Shown here piece after piece: positions 8,398-17,111 of a DNA stretch of 64,000 nucleotides. Within the stretch, counting starts at the first letter, position 1. Every line of letters starts with the position of its first letter. Under the pieces are notes generated by a model. That model worked only from the letters and a program-made list of their open reading frames with translations. It ran no database searches and was not told the origin of the DNA. The stretch comes from Hymenobacter ruricola (lineage in GTDB: Bacteria; Bacteroidota; Bacteroidia; Cytophagales; Hymenobacteraceae): the NCBI RefSeq assembly GCF_015694525.1, contig NZ_JADQDM010000006.1, positions 248,001-312,000 on the forward strand, in the 5' to 3' direction. A program made the translations under genes and the position numbers.

Positions 8398-10368
8398 ATG
8401 CCGGCTTCTGTACTGCGGCGCTGCCTGCGGGCCCTAATGCCCCTGCTGCTGGGCGGCTGGCTGCTGGCCGGCGCGGTCCAGGCCCAGCCCGAACCCATCA
8501 AGTTCGGCCAAATCGACCAGAAAGACCTCACGGCCGAGCCCTTTGCGCAGGACAGCGCGGCCGCGGCCGTGGTGCTCTGCGACTTCGGCAGCACCAGCGT
8601 GCCCAACGGCGGCGAGCTGCGCTTCGACCGGGTGACGCGCATCAAGATTCTGAAGCCGGCGGGGCTGGAATGGGCCAACGTAGCCGTGCTGCTCCACCAC
8701 GACCGCCCCGGCTACGCCGAGCGCCTGACCAACCTGCAGGGCTTCACTTACAACCTGGTGAATGGCCAGGCCGAACAAAGCGCGCTGGCCCCGGCCACCA
8801 GCCTGTTGCTGAAGAAAAACGAGCAGTGTTCGCTGCAGAAATTTGCCCTGCCCAACGTGCGGGTGGGCTCCGTCATCGAGTTTCGCTACACGCTCTATTC
8901 CAACTACCTGTCCGGCTTCCGGGGCTGGGAATTTCAGCACAGCGTGCCCGTGCGCTGGAGCGAGTACTGGGCCAGCATTCCGCACCAGTTCAACTACAAG
9001 ATGCGGCTGCAAACCAAGCAGCCCCTGGCCGTGGACGAGCCGGCCAGCCCCACGGCGCTGCTGACGACCTACCGCTGGGCCATGCGCGACGTGCCCGCCC
9101 TGCGCCCGGAGCCCTTCATGACCACCGCGGCCGACTACGTGGACAAGATTTCGTTCGAGCTGGCCAACTATGGCAGCCAGGACATCAGCCGCTCCTGGGA
9201 AAAGATTGACCAGTTCCTGCTGCACGAGTGGGAGCTGGGCCAGCAGCTCGACCACTTCAACTTTCTGAAGGCGGACCTGGCCCAACTGCCCGCGCCCACC
9301 CCCGACAATGCCCTGCTGCGCCTGGCCGCCGTGCGGGCCCTGGTGCTGAAGGCCGTGCGCTGCACCGGCGAGTTCAGCATGCACACCCGGGTGCCGCTGC
9401 GCAAAATTTACCTGGAAACGCACCAGGGCAACACAGCCGAGGTCAATTTCCTGCTCATCGCGGCCTTGCGCGGCGCCGGCTTCGCGGCCAGCCCCGTGCT
9501 GCTGAGCACCCGCGCCCACGGCCGGGTGCGGGCCACCATGCCCGAAACCAGCCAGTTCAACTACGTGGCGGCGCACGTGGCGCTGGCCGACGGCCAGGAG
9601 CTGGTGCTCGACGCCACCGACCCGCTGCTGCCCTACGACATGCTGCCCGAGCGCTGCCTCAACCAGCAGGGCCGGGTGGTGGGCAGCTCGGCCGGCACGT
9701 CCCGCTGGGTTGAGCTCAAGCCCCGCTACCGCCGCACGCACCTGCAGCAGGTGCAGCTGTGCCTGGCCCCCGACGGCGCCCTGAGCGGGCAGGTGCACGA
9801 GGAGTTTGGCGGCTACGCCGGCGCCGAATACCGCGACAACCTGCAGCACGACGGCGACAAGAAATTTGCGGCCAGCGTGGGCCAAGCCCTGCCCGGCTGG
9901 TCCGTGTCGGCCTTTGCCGTGGCCAACCGCGACAGCGTGCTGAAGCCCTTGGTGCTGGACTACGCCGTAGCGCAGCCCACTCCCGCGCCCGAAGGCGTCC
10001 CGGTCGGCACGTTCTACCTGGCGCCGCTGCACTATTTCGGCCCCGAGCGCAACCCCTTCCGCGCCGAAACCCGGCAGTTTCCGGTTGATTTTGGCTACCT
10101 GCGCGAAGAAACCATCACCGTGAGCCTGACGCTGCCCGCGGGCTACGCGCTGGCCGAAACGCCCAAATCGAAAGCCCTCGACCTGCCCGACAACGGCGGC
10201 CGCTTTGCGTGCAGCACCACGGCCAACGGCACGGCTGTGCAGCTCACCAGCCGGCTGCTCCTGCGCAAGCCCATTTACACCGCCGCCGAGTATGCCGGCC
10301 TGCGCGAGCTGTTTCGCCAGATGCTGGAGAAGCAGGCCGAGCGACTGGTTATCAGGAAAGTGGGGTGA
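8398..10368 (+). CDS. DUF3857/transglutaminase-like secreted protein, array copy 1
   Basis: The 656-residue product has a signal peptide (RALMPLLLGGWLLAGAVQA-Q). It then has a DUF3857 domain (about residues 50-220; RVTRIKILKPAGLEWANV, LPNVRVGSVIEFRYTLYS), a transglutaminase-like core (about 290-430) and a DUF3858-like C-terminal beta domain (EETITVSLTLPAGY, LPDNGGRF). In the core the catalytic Cys position is Thr346 (GNTAEVN) and the His position is Tyr389 (FNYVA); the Asp is kept (LVLDATD, 405). It is therefore probably not an active transglutaminase or protease. First of four tandem paralogues, likely periplasmic, possibly peptide- or glycan-binding. ATG at 8398 preferred over the TTG just before it. 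Confidence 0.9.
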   Translation: MPASVLRRCLRALMPLLLGGWLLAGAVQAQPEPIKFGQIDQKDLTAEPFAQDSAAAAVVLCDFGSTSVPNGGELRFDRVTRIKILKPAGLEWANVAVLLHHDRPGYAERLTNLQGFTYNLVNGQAEQSALAPATSLLLKKNEQCSLQKFALPNVRVGSVIEFRYTLYSNYLSGFRGWEFQHSVPVRWSEYWASIPHQFNYKMRLQTKQPLAVDEPASPTALLTTYRWAMRDVPALRPEPFMTTAADYVDKISFELANYGSQDISRSWEKIDQFLLHEWELGQQLDHFNFLKADLAQLPAPTPDNALLRLAAVRALVLKAVRCTGEFSMHTRVPLRKIYLETHQGNTAEVNFLLIAALRGAGFAASPVLLSTRAHGRVRATMPETSQFNYVAAHVALADGQELVLDATDPLLPYDMLPERCLNQQGRVVGSSAGTSRWVELKPRYRRTHLQQVQLCLAPDGALSGQVHEEFGGYAGAEYRDNLQHDGDKKFAASVGQALPGWSVSAFAVANRDSVLKPLVLDYAVAQPTPAPEGVPVGTFYLAPLHYFGPERNPFRAETRQFPVDFGYLREETITVSLTLPAGYALAETPKSKALDLPDNGGRFACSTTANGTAVQLTSRLLLRKPIYTAAEYAGLRELFRQMLEKQAERLVIRKVG

Positions 10369-10443
10369 GTGCCCCGGCCCCGGGCTTCCATTTTTCTTTT
10401 GCTTCTACACTAAACTCCGGCTCTTATTCGATTTAAGCTTTAC

Positions 10444-12507
10444 ATGATTATTTCCCTGTTTTTCGGGCGCGGGCGCTGGCTGGCGGCCGCATTCTGCCTG
10501 CTGCTGAGCTGGCCGGCCCTGGCCCAGCCCGAACCCATTAAGTTTGGCCAGGTCGACAAGAAAGACCTCACGGCCGAGCCCTTCGCGCAGGACAGCGCCG
10601 CCGCGGCCGTGGTGCTCTGCGATTTCGGCCGTTCGCGCATGGAAGGCAAAGGCGCCGGCCTGCAAGTGGTGTTTGAGCGGGTGACGCGCGTCAAAATCCT
10701 CCGAAAAGCTGGCTTTGACTACGCCACCGTGGAAATCCCGCTTTACCACCGCGACGACGACCAGGAAAAAGTGTCGGGCTTGCGCGGCTTCACCTACAAC
10801 CTGGTGAACGGCGTGGTGGAAAAAACCAAGCTCGAAGCCAGCGGCGCGTTTATCGAAAAGCGCACCCCGACCACCAACATCCAGAAGTTCACGCTGCCCA
10901 ACGTGCGCGAAGGCGCCGTGATTGAGTACGCCTACACGCTGCGCTCGGACTTCCTGTTCAACTTCCAGGACTGGACGTTTCAGCAGGACATTCCCGTGCG
11001 CTGGAGCGAGTACCGCGTCAGCCTGCCGGTGTTTTACAAGTACAAGATTATTTACCAGGGCAGCCGGCCCTTCGACGTGAACGAGTCTCACGCCGGCACC
11101 GTGGGACTCGTCCTCGACGACCGCATCCCGGCCGGCGCGGGCCTTTCGGCGGGTACCTCCACGGGCACATTGGGCATCACGGCTCCCACCGAAGAGCACC
11201 AGTGGGTGCTGAAAAATGTGCCCGCCTTTCGCGAGGAGCCCTACATGACCACGGCCCGCGATTACCTGGCGCGCCTCGACTTTGAGCTCACCGCCGAGCA
11301 GTGGTCGGCCACCGACTTCCGCGACCTGACCGGCACCTGGGGCAAAATCAACAGCACCCTGCTGGCCGACGAGGACTTTGGCGGGCGCCTGGGCCGCTCG
11401 GGCCCGCTGAAGGAACCGGCGCAGGCCCTGGCCGTGCTGCACCCCACCGTAACGGCCCGCGCCGCTGCCGTGCGCCAGCTGGTGATGGCCGCCGTGCGCT
11501 ACGACGGCAAGGACCACTGCTTTGCCCAAGAACCGCTACGCAAAGCCTACGACGCCCACCGCGGCAGTTCGGCCGACGTGAACCTGTTGCTCATCGCCGC
11601 CCTACGCGACGCCGGTATCGACGCCCAGCCCCTGATACTGAGCACCCGCGACCACGGCCACGTCAACAAGGAGTTTCCGCTGCTGGACCGGTTCAACTAC
11701 GTGGTGGCGCTGGTGGCGCTGGCTGGCGGCCAGGACCTGCTGGTGGACGCCACCGAGCCGCTGCTGCCCTGCGGCGTGCTGCCCGAGCGCTGCCTCAACC
11801 GCGTGGCCCGGCTGGTGACAAAACAGGAGGCCGACGGCCGCTGGGTCGACCTCACGCCGGCCCAGCGCCAGGTGCGCTTCCAGCAGGTGGCCCTGACCCT
11901 GGACGCCCAGGGCGGCCTCAGCGGCAAGGTGCACGACGAGCGCGGCGGCTACGCGGCCGCCCACGCCCGGGCCGAGCTGGCCGACCAGGGCGAGAAGAAA
12001 TACCTGGCCGGGCTGCTGCGGCGCCACGAAGGCTGGGCCGTGCCCAAGCTGACCGTGGGCGCCGCCGAAACCGTGGACAAGCCCTTGAGCCTGGACTACG
12101 AGTTTACGCAGCCGGCCGGCGACAACGCCGCGGCCGGCACCCTCTACCTGAGCCCGCTGAGCGAGTTCGGCGCCGGCCAGAACCCGTTTCGGCACGAAGA
12201 CCGGGCTTTTGCCGTCGACTTCGGCATGATGCAGGAAGAAACCCTGCTGGTGACCCTGACGCTGCCCGCCGGCTACGAACTGGCCAGCGTGCCCAAGCCC
12301 GCCGTGGTGGACCTGCCCGACAACGGCGGCCGCTTCCTCTACAACGTGGCCAGCACCGCCCCCGGCGTGGTGCAGCTCACCAGCCGCCTCACCCTGCGCA
12401 AGCCCGTGTACGCGGCCGAAGAATACGCCAGCCTGCGCGAGCTCTACGGCCAGCTGCTGGCGCACCAGGGCGAGAAGCTCGTCATCCAGAAAAAAGCCGG
12501 CGGCTAG
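10444..12507 (+). CDS. DUF3857/transglutaminase-like secreted protein, array copy 2
   Basis: The 687-residue paralogue has the same architecture: signal peptide ending ALA-Q, DUF3857, transglutaminase-like core and C-terminal DUF3858-like domain. The Cys position is Ser376 (GSSADVN) and the His position is Tyr419 (FNYVV), with Asp435 kept in LLVDATE. It starts 75 nt after copy 1, whose N-terminal coding sequence it matches closely around 10560-10626, and it shares a 139-bp identical block with copy 3. An insert near residues 215-255 (DDRIPAGAGLSAGTSTGT) is absent from copy 1. Likely a periplasmic pseudoenzyme; ligand unknown. Confidence 0.9.
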   Translation: MIISLFFGRGRWLAAAFCLLLSWPALAQPEPIKFGQVDKKDLTAEPFAQDSAAAAVVLCDFGRSRMEGKGAGLQVVFERVTRVKILRKAGFDYATVEIPLYHRDDDQEKVSGLRGFTYNLVNGVVEKTKLEASGAFIEKRTPTTNIQKFTLPNVREGAVIEYAYTLRSDFLFNFQDWTFQQDIPVRWSEYRVSLPVFYKYKIIYQGSRPFDVNESHAGTVGLVLDDRIPAGAGLSAGTSTGTLGITAPTEEHQWVLKNVPAFREEPYMTTARDYLARLDFELTAEQWSATDFRDLTGTWGKINSTLLADEDFGGRLGRSGPLKEPAQALAVLHPTVTARAAAVRQLVMAAVRYDGKDHCFAQEPLRKAYDAHRGSSADVNLLLIAALRDAGIDAQPLILSTRDHGHVNKEFPLLDRFNYVVALVALAGGQDLLVDATEPLLPCGVLPERCLNRVARLVTKQEADGRWVDLTPAQRQVRFQQVALTLDAQGGLSGKVHDERGGYAAAHARAELADQGEKKYLAGLLRRHEGWAVPKLTVGAAETVDKPLSLDYEFTQPAGDNAAAGTLYLSPLSEFGAGQNPFRHEDRAFAVDFGMMQEETLLVTLTLPAGYELASVPKPAVVDLPDNGGRFLYNVASTAPGVVQLTSRLTLRKPVYAAEEYASLRELYGQLLAHQGEKLVIQKKAGG

Positions 12508-12598
12508 GTCGTGTGGGCCGGCTTTTGGTCCTTAATTCCAAGTGTTTTCCTCGTATCTTTTGGCAATTTAACCGTCCGTATTTTAATTCATTTCCTGC

Positions 12599-14644
12599 AT
12601 GAAACATTCTCTACTGCTAACTGCGGCGGTAGGCGTTGCCTTGTTCGGCGCCGTAGCGGCGCAGGCCCAGACGGCACCTATCAAATTTGGCAAGCCCGAC
12701 CCGGCCGATTTCCTCGCCGCTTCTTTTGTGAAGGACAGCGCCGCCACGGCCGTGGTGCTCTGCGACTTTGGCACCACCAGCTTCGTGTACACCAACAACG
12801 ACTTCCAACTGGTGTCGGAGCGGGTGACGCGTATCAAAATCCTGAAAAAGGCCGGCTTCGACGCGGCCACGGTGGAAGTACCGCTCTATCACCACGACTC
12901 GCGCACCGAGAAAATATCGGGCCTGCGCGGCACCACCTACAACATGGTGAGCAACAAGCTGGTGCCCAGCAAGCTCGACGCGGCCAACGCCTTCACGGAG
13001 GAGCGCACGCCCAACGTGCGCATCCGGAAGTTTACCCTGCCTGATGTGCGCGAGGGCTCCGTGATTGAGTACAGCTACTCGGTGACGTCGGACTTCTTTT
13101 TCAACTTTCAGGACTGGACGTTTCAGCGCGAAATCCCGGTGCGCTGGAGCGAGTTTCGGGCGGCGATACCGGAGTATTTTCACTATAAGATGCTGATGCA
13201 GGGCTACCACGCCCTGGCCGTGCAAACCCAAACCGAGGGCTCGGCCCAGTTCACCACGCAAACCGGCGGCAGCTTTTCGGGCAACGGTCCCACCCGCGAA
13301 GGCCCCAGCTCCAGCGTGACGACGAGCCGCCTCACCAGCTACCGCTGGGCCATGAAGGACGTGCCGGCTTTCCGCGACGAGCCGTACATGACCACGTCGG
13401 AAGACTACGTGGACCGCATCAATTTTCAGCTGGCCGGCCTGCAGTTCCCGGGCCAGGGCTACCAGAACGTGGCCGGCACCTGGAACAAGATTGACATGGA
13501 GCTGCTGGCCGATGAAAACTTCGGCCAGCAGCTCGACCGCGGCAACTTCCTGAAGGACCAGATGAAAGCGCTGGCCTTGCTGCACCCCGACCTGAGCGCC
13601 CGCGCCGCTGCCGTGCGCCAGGTGGTGATGGGCGCCGTGCGTTACGACGGCACCAACCGCTATTCCACTTCGGGCTCGCTGCGCAAGGCCTTCGATGCCC
13701 ACCTGGGCAGCTCGGCCGACGTAAACCTGCTGCTCATTGCCGCCCTGCGCGACGCCGGCCTTGAGGCCCACCCCGTGCTGCTGAGCACCCGCAGCCACGG
13801 CCGCGTGAACGAGGCACAGCCCCTGCTGGACCGGTTCAACTACGTGGTGGCGCTGGTGCCGCTGGCCGGCAGCCAAGACCTGCTGGTGGACGCCACCGAC
13901 CCCTTGCTGCCCTGCGGCGTGCTGCCCGAACGCTGCCTCAACCAAAGCGGCCGCCTGATTATGCCCAAAGCGGGCGAGGGCCGCTGGGTGAACCTGGCCC
14001 CCAGCCAACGCTACGTGCACTACCAGCAGGTGGCCCTGACCCTGGACACCCAGGGCGGCCTCAGCGGCAAAGTGCACGAGGAACACGCCGGCTACGCCGG
14101 GGCGCAGGCCCGCAAAGAGCTGGTGAGCCTGGGCGAGAAAAAGTACCTGACCGAGCTGGCCCGCCCCCACAGCGGCTGGACGGTGCCCAAATTTGCCGTG
14201 GCCGAGCGCGAAAACGTGAGCAAGCCCCTGGCCCTGGACTACGAGTTTACCCAGCCGGCCGACGACAACAGCACGCCCGGCACCCTGTACCTGAGCCCCT
14301 TGCGCGAGTTCAACAGCGACCAGAACCCCTTCCGGCACGACGACCGGCTGTTTCCGGTGGACTTTGGCGCGCCCCGCGACGAAACCCAGACCATCACCCT
14401 GACGCTGCCCGCCGGCTACGAAGTGGCCGAGCTGCCCAAGCCCGCCGTGGTGGACCTGCCCGACAACGGCGGCCGCTTCCTCTACAACGTGGCCAGCACC
14501 GCCCCCGGCGTGGTGCAGCTCACCAGCCGCCTCACCCTGCGCAAGCCCGTGTACGCGGCCGAAGAATACGCACAGCTGCGCGAGTTCTACCGCCTCATGC
14601 TGGAAAAGCAGGGCGAGAAGCTCGTCATCAAAAAGAAAGTTTAA
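12599..14644 (+). CDS. DUF3857/transglutaminase-like secreted protein, array copy 3
   Basis: The 681-residue paralogue has a signal peptide (LLLTAAVGVALFGAVAAQA-Q). The DUF3857 domain shows RVTRIKILKKAGFDAATV and LPDVREGSVIEYSYSV; a transglutaminase-like core and a DUF3858-like tail follow. The catalytic Cys position is Ser372 and the His position Tyr415, while Asp431 is kept, the same loss pattern as copy 2. A Ser/Gly/Thr-rich insert lies near residues 215-245. The 91-nt gap from copy 2 contains an AT-rich stretch with TATCTTTTG near 12553, a possible separate promoter. Probably exported to the periplasm; no activity can be assigned. Confidence 0.9.
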   Translation: MKHSLLLTAAVGVALFGAVAAQAQTAPIKFGKPDPADFLAASFVKDSAATAVVLCDFGTTSFVYTNNDFQLVSERVTRIKILKKAGFDAATVEVPLYHHDSRTEKISGLRGTTYNMVSNKLVPSKLDAANAFTEERTPNVRIRKFTLPDVREGSVIEYSYSVTSDFFFNFQDWTFQREIPVRWSEFRAAIPEYFHYKMLMQGYHALAVQTQTEGSAQFTTQTGGSFSGNGPTREGPSSSVTTSRLTSYRWAMKDVPAFRDEPYMTTSEDYVDRINFQLAGLQFPGQGYQNVAGTWNKIDMELLADENFGQQLDRGNFLKDQMKALALLHPDLSARAAAVRQVVMGAVRYDGTNRYSTSGSLRKAFDAHLGSSADVNLLLIAALRDAGLEAHPVLLSTRSHGRVNEAQPLLDRFNYVVALVPLAGSQDLLVDATDPLLPCGVLPERCLNQSGRLIMPKAGEGRWVNLAPSQRYVHYQQVALTLDTQGGLSGKVHEEHAGYAGAQARKELVSLGEKKYLTELARPHSGWTVPKFAVAERENVSKPLALDYEFTQPADDNSTPGTLYLSPLREFNSDQNPFRHDDRLFPVDFGAPRDETQTITLTLPAGYEVAELPKPAVVDLPDNGGRFLYNVASTAPGVVQLTSRLTLRKPVYAAEEYAQLREFYRLMLEKQGEKLVIKKKV

Positions 14645-14685
14645 CGGCCCATTACGTCCTTTTTTCGGCCTTTTCCTTGCTCTCT

Positions 14686-16632
14686 GTGAAAGCATTACTC
14701 TCCCTGTTGGCGGCGCTGCCGCTGAGCGGCTTTTTGCTGCGCCCGGCCGCGCCGGCGCCCAAGTACGCGGTGGCCGACATTCCGGCCGCGCTGCGCGAAG
14801 GCGCCCACGCCGTGCTGCGCGCCGACAACGAGGTGGTGACCGTGAAAAGCGCCGGCCGCCTGGTGCACACCGTGCACCGCGTCATCACGGTGCTCGACGC
14901 GGCCGGCGACGACTTTGGCCGCCACACGGTGAGCTACGACGCCCTCAACTCGCTGGCTTACCTGCGCGGCGCCGTGTACGACGAAAACGGCCGCCTGCTG
15001 CACCAGCTGCGGCCGGCCGAAATCCACGACCAGGGGGTGGGCGACGCCGGCGGCAGCTTCATGACCGACGTGCGCGTGCGCTACGCCGACCTGCGCCAGC
15101 CCCAGGTGCCCTACACGGTGGAGTTCGACTACGAAGTGGTGTCGGACAACGCCCTGTTTTACCCCGGCTGGCAGCCCCAGGAAGAAGAAGGCCTGGCCGT
15201 GCAAGACGCCACGTTTAAGGTGACCACGCCCACCGAGCTGCCCCTGCGCTACCAGGAGCGGCAGTGGCCCAAAGGCGCCGCCGTGGCGCACACCGCCGAC
15301 GGCGGCCGCGAAACCTACGAGTGGCAGCTGAGCGCGCTGCCGGCGGTGGAAGAAGAAACGGCCGCCCCGCCCCTGGCCTACACCACGCCGGCCGTGGTGC
15401 TGGCCCCCGGCGACTTTGAGGTGCAGGGCCACAAGGGCACGGCGGCGTCGTGGAAAGGCCTGGGGCAGTGGAGCTACGCCCTGAACGCCGGCCGCGACCA
15501 GCTGCCGCCCGCCACCGTGGCCAAGGTGCAGGCTTTGGTGAAAGACGCCCCCGACGCCCGCACCAAAGCGCAGCGCATCTACGAAATGCTGCAGGGCAGC
15601 ACGCGCTACATTTCGGTGCAGCTGGGCCTGGGCGGCTGGCAAACCTTCCCGGCCAGCTCGGTGGCCAGCAACGGCTACGGCGACTGCAAAGCCCTGAGCA
15701 ACTACACCATGGCCCTGCTGGCCGCCGCCGGCGTGCCCGCCTACGTGGCCCTGGTGGGCGCCGGCGACGACCGGCCCGACCTGCGCGCCGACTTCCCCAG
15801 CTCGCAGTTCAACCACGCCATTGTGTGCGTGCCGATGGCCCCGGCCGGCCGCCCCGACACGCTGTGGCTGGAGTGCACCAGCCAGACCGAGGCCTTCGGC
15901 TACATGGGCAGCTTCACGGGCAACCGCCACGCGCTGCTCGTGACGCCCGAGGGCGGCAAGCTGGTGGCCACGCCCCGCTACGGCGCCGCCGAAAACCGCC
16001 AGACCCGCCGCATCGACCTGACCCTGGACGCGGTGGGCGGCGCCACGGCCACGGCCCGCACCCTGCGCACTGGCCAGGAACAGGACCTGTACGCCCAGCT
16101 GCTGCACCAGCTCGGGCCCGTGGAGCAGCGCAAATACGTGACCGACCGCCTCAAGCTGCCTACCTTCACCCTCACCAAGTTCACCCTGGCCGCCGCACCC
16201 GCCAAGGCCGCGCCCGCCATCGTGGAAACGCTGGGGCTGGCCCTGCCGGGCTTTGCCATGCCCAGCGGCAAGCGCGTGTTCGTCAACGCCAACCTGCTGA
16301 GCCGCCTGCCCGCGCTGCCGGCCCAGGTGGGCGAGCGCCACACCCCCGTGTGGCTTTCCGACGCCTACCTGCACGCCGACACCGTGCGCCTGCACCTGCC
16401 CGCCGGCTTCCGGCCCGAAACCCTGCCCGCCCCGGTGCAGCTCAGCACGGCCTACGGCAGCTACTCCAGCCAGTACCAGAACCTACCCGACGGCAGCGTG
16501 CAGTACATCCGCCGCCTGGAGCTGAAACGCGGGCAGCTGCCGGCTTCGGCTTACACCGGCTACCTCGATTTCCGTCGCAAAATCAGCGTAGCGGATAAAG
16601 CGCAGGTGGTTTTGCTGAAAACGGAGAGTTAA
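14686..16632 (+). CDS. DUF3857/transglutaminase protein with intact Cys and His, array copy 4
   Basis: About 648 residues from GTG 14686 (a TTG at 14677 is also possible), with a signal peptide VKALLSLLAALPLSGF. The same three domains are present but the sequence is divergent from copies 1-3: EFDYEVVSDNALFYPGWQPQ in DUF3857, and a core that retains Cys334 (YGDCKALSNY) and His377 (FNHAIV). The acid position is Glu396 in WLECTSQTEAFGYMG, a form common in this subfamily. It may therefore be the one catalytically competent member of the array. Located 41 nt after copy 3 and likely co-transcribed. Confidence 0.9.
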   Translation: MKALLSLLAALPLSGFLLRPAAPAPKYAVADIPAALREGAHAVLRADNEVVTVKSAGRLVHTVHRVITVLDAAGDDFGRHTVSYDALNSLAYLRGAVYDENGRLLHQLRPAEIHDQGVGDAGGSFMTDVRVRYADLRQPQVPYTVEFDYEVVSDNALFYPGWQPQEEEGLAVQDATFKVTTPTELPLRYQERQWPKGAAVAHTADGGRETYEWQLSALPAVEEETAAPPLAYTTPAVVLAPGDFEVQGHKGTAASWKGLGQWSYALNAGRDQLPPATVAKVQALVKDAPDARTKAQRIYEMLQGSTRYISVQLGLGGWQTFPASSVASNGYGDCKALSNYTMALLAAAGVPAYVALVGAGDDRPDLRADFPSSQFNHAIVCVPMAPAGRPDTLWLECTSQTEAFGYMGSFTGNRHALLVTPEGGKLVATPRYGAAENRQTRRIDLTLDAVGGATATARTLRTGQEQDLYAQLLHQLGPVEQRKYVTDRLKLPTFTLTKFTLAAAPAKAAPAIVETLGLALPGFAMPSGKRVFVNANLLSRLPALPAQVGERHTPVWLSDAYLHADTVRLHLPAGFRPETLPAPVQLSTAYGSYSSQYQNLPDGSVQYIRRLELKRGQLPASAYTGYLDFRRKISVADKAQVVLLKTES

Positions 16633-16637
16633 AATAA

Positions 16638-16699
16638 GGGTATTGGGTATTGGGTATTGGGTATTGGGTATTGGGTATTGGGTATTGGGTATTGGGTAT
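16638..16699 (+). repeat. GGGTATT heptamer minisatellite
   Basis: Eight perfect tandem copies of GGGTATT plus a ninth (GGGTAT) directly after the copy-4 gene and just before the four-helix-bundle gene. The array is G-rich on one strand. Because the period is not a multiple of three, all frames read through similar low-complexity peptides; I treat it as non-coding. Confidence 0.95.
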
Positions 16700-16716
16700 A
16701 ATAATTTCTGTGCAAC

Positions 16717-17094
16717 ATGCATCAACCAATAGAAGAATTGGTGGTCTTTGCCCGCTTTGAGGAAGCGACAGGCCGCATTTGGAACATGGTGCAGAAGTGG
16801 CGGCCATTAGCGCAGGACACGATTGGCAAACAAGTCATTCGCTCTGCCGACAGCGTTGGGGCCAATTTAGTGGAAGGAGATGGCCGGTATAGCAAAGCCG
16901 ACGCCCTACACTTTTTTATCATTGCGCGTGGGTCTGCCCGAGAAACCTGCCTATGGGTGAAACGCGCTCAGAAGCGGCACCTGCTATCTGAGCAGGAAGC
17001 CAATGAGCTTCTTCAATTATTAGCCGATGGCATGCGGATGCTCAATAACCTGATAACCTACCGCCGTACTACCTCCCTAAAACCCAACGCCTAA
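16717..17094 (+). CDS. Four-helix-bundle protein (23S rRNA intervening-sequence type, S23 family)
   Basis: The 125-residue product shows the family signature: LVVFARFEEATGRIW, then QVIRSADSVGANLVEGDGRYSKADALHFFIIARGSARE and a last helix EANELLQLLADGMRMLNNLI. The family forms a pentameric four-helix bundle and was first found inside intervening sequences of 23S rRNA genes; free-standing copies are common in Bacteroidota and their role is unknown. It lies between the GGGTATT array and a degenerate CCTAAAAC-rich stretch. Its base composition is clearly less GC-rich than the neighbouring genes, which suggests separate acquisition. Confidence 0.9.
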   Translation: MHQPIEELVVFARFEEATGRIWNMVQKWRPLAQDTIGKQVIRSADSVGANLVEGDGRYSKADALHFFIIARGSARETCLWVKRAQKRHLLSEQEANELLQLLADGMRMLNNLITYRRTTSLKPNA

Positions 17095-17111
17095 AACCGA
17101 AGACCTAACCC

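Noticed and set aside
8434..16395. Very long antisense ORFs opposite the DUF3857 array (8434-10032, 12617-14695, 14695-16395)
   Set aside because: They are a by-product of high GC3 in the real genes; their sequences are Gly/His/Val/Gln-rich, lack domain motifs and run against genes with clear signal peptides and domains.
16483..16807. Minus-strand ORFs with IPNTQYP-type peptide repeats
   Set aside because: These are translations of the GGGTATT minisatellite overlapping a real gene end.
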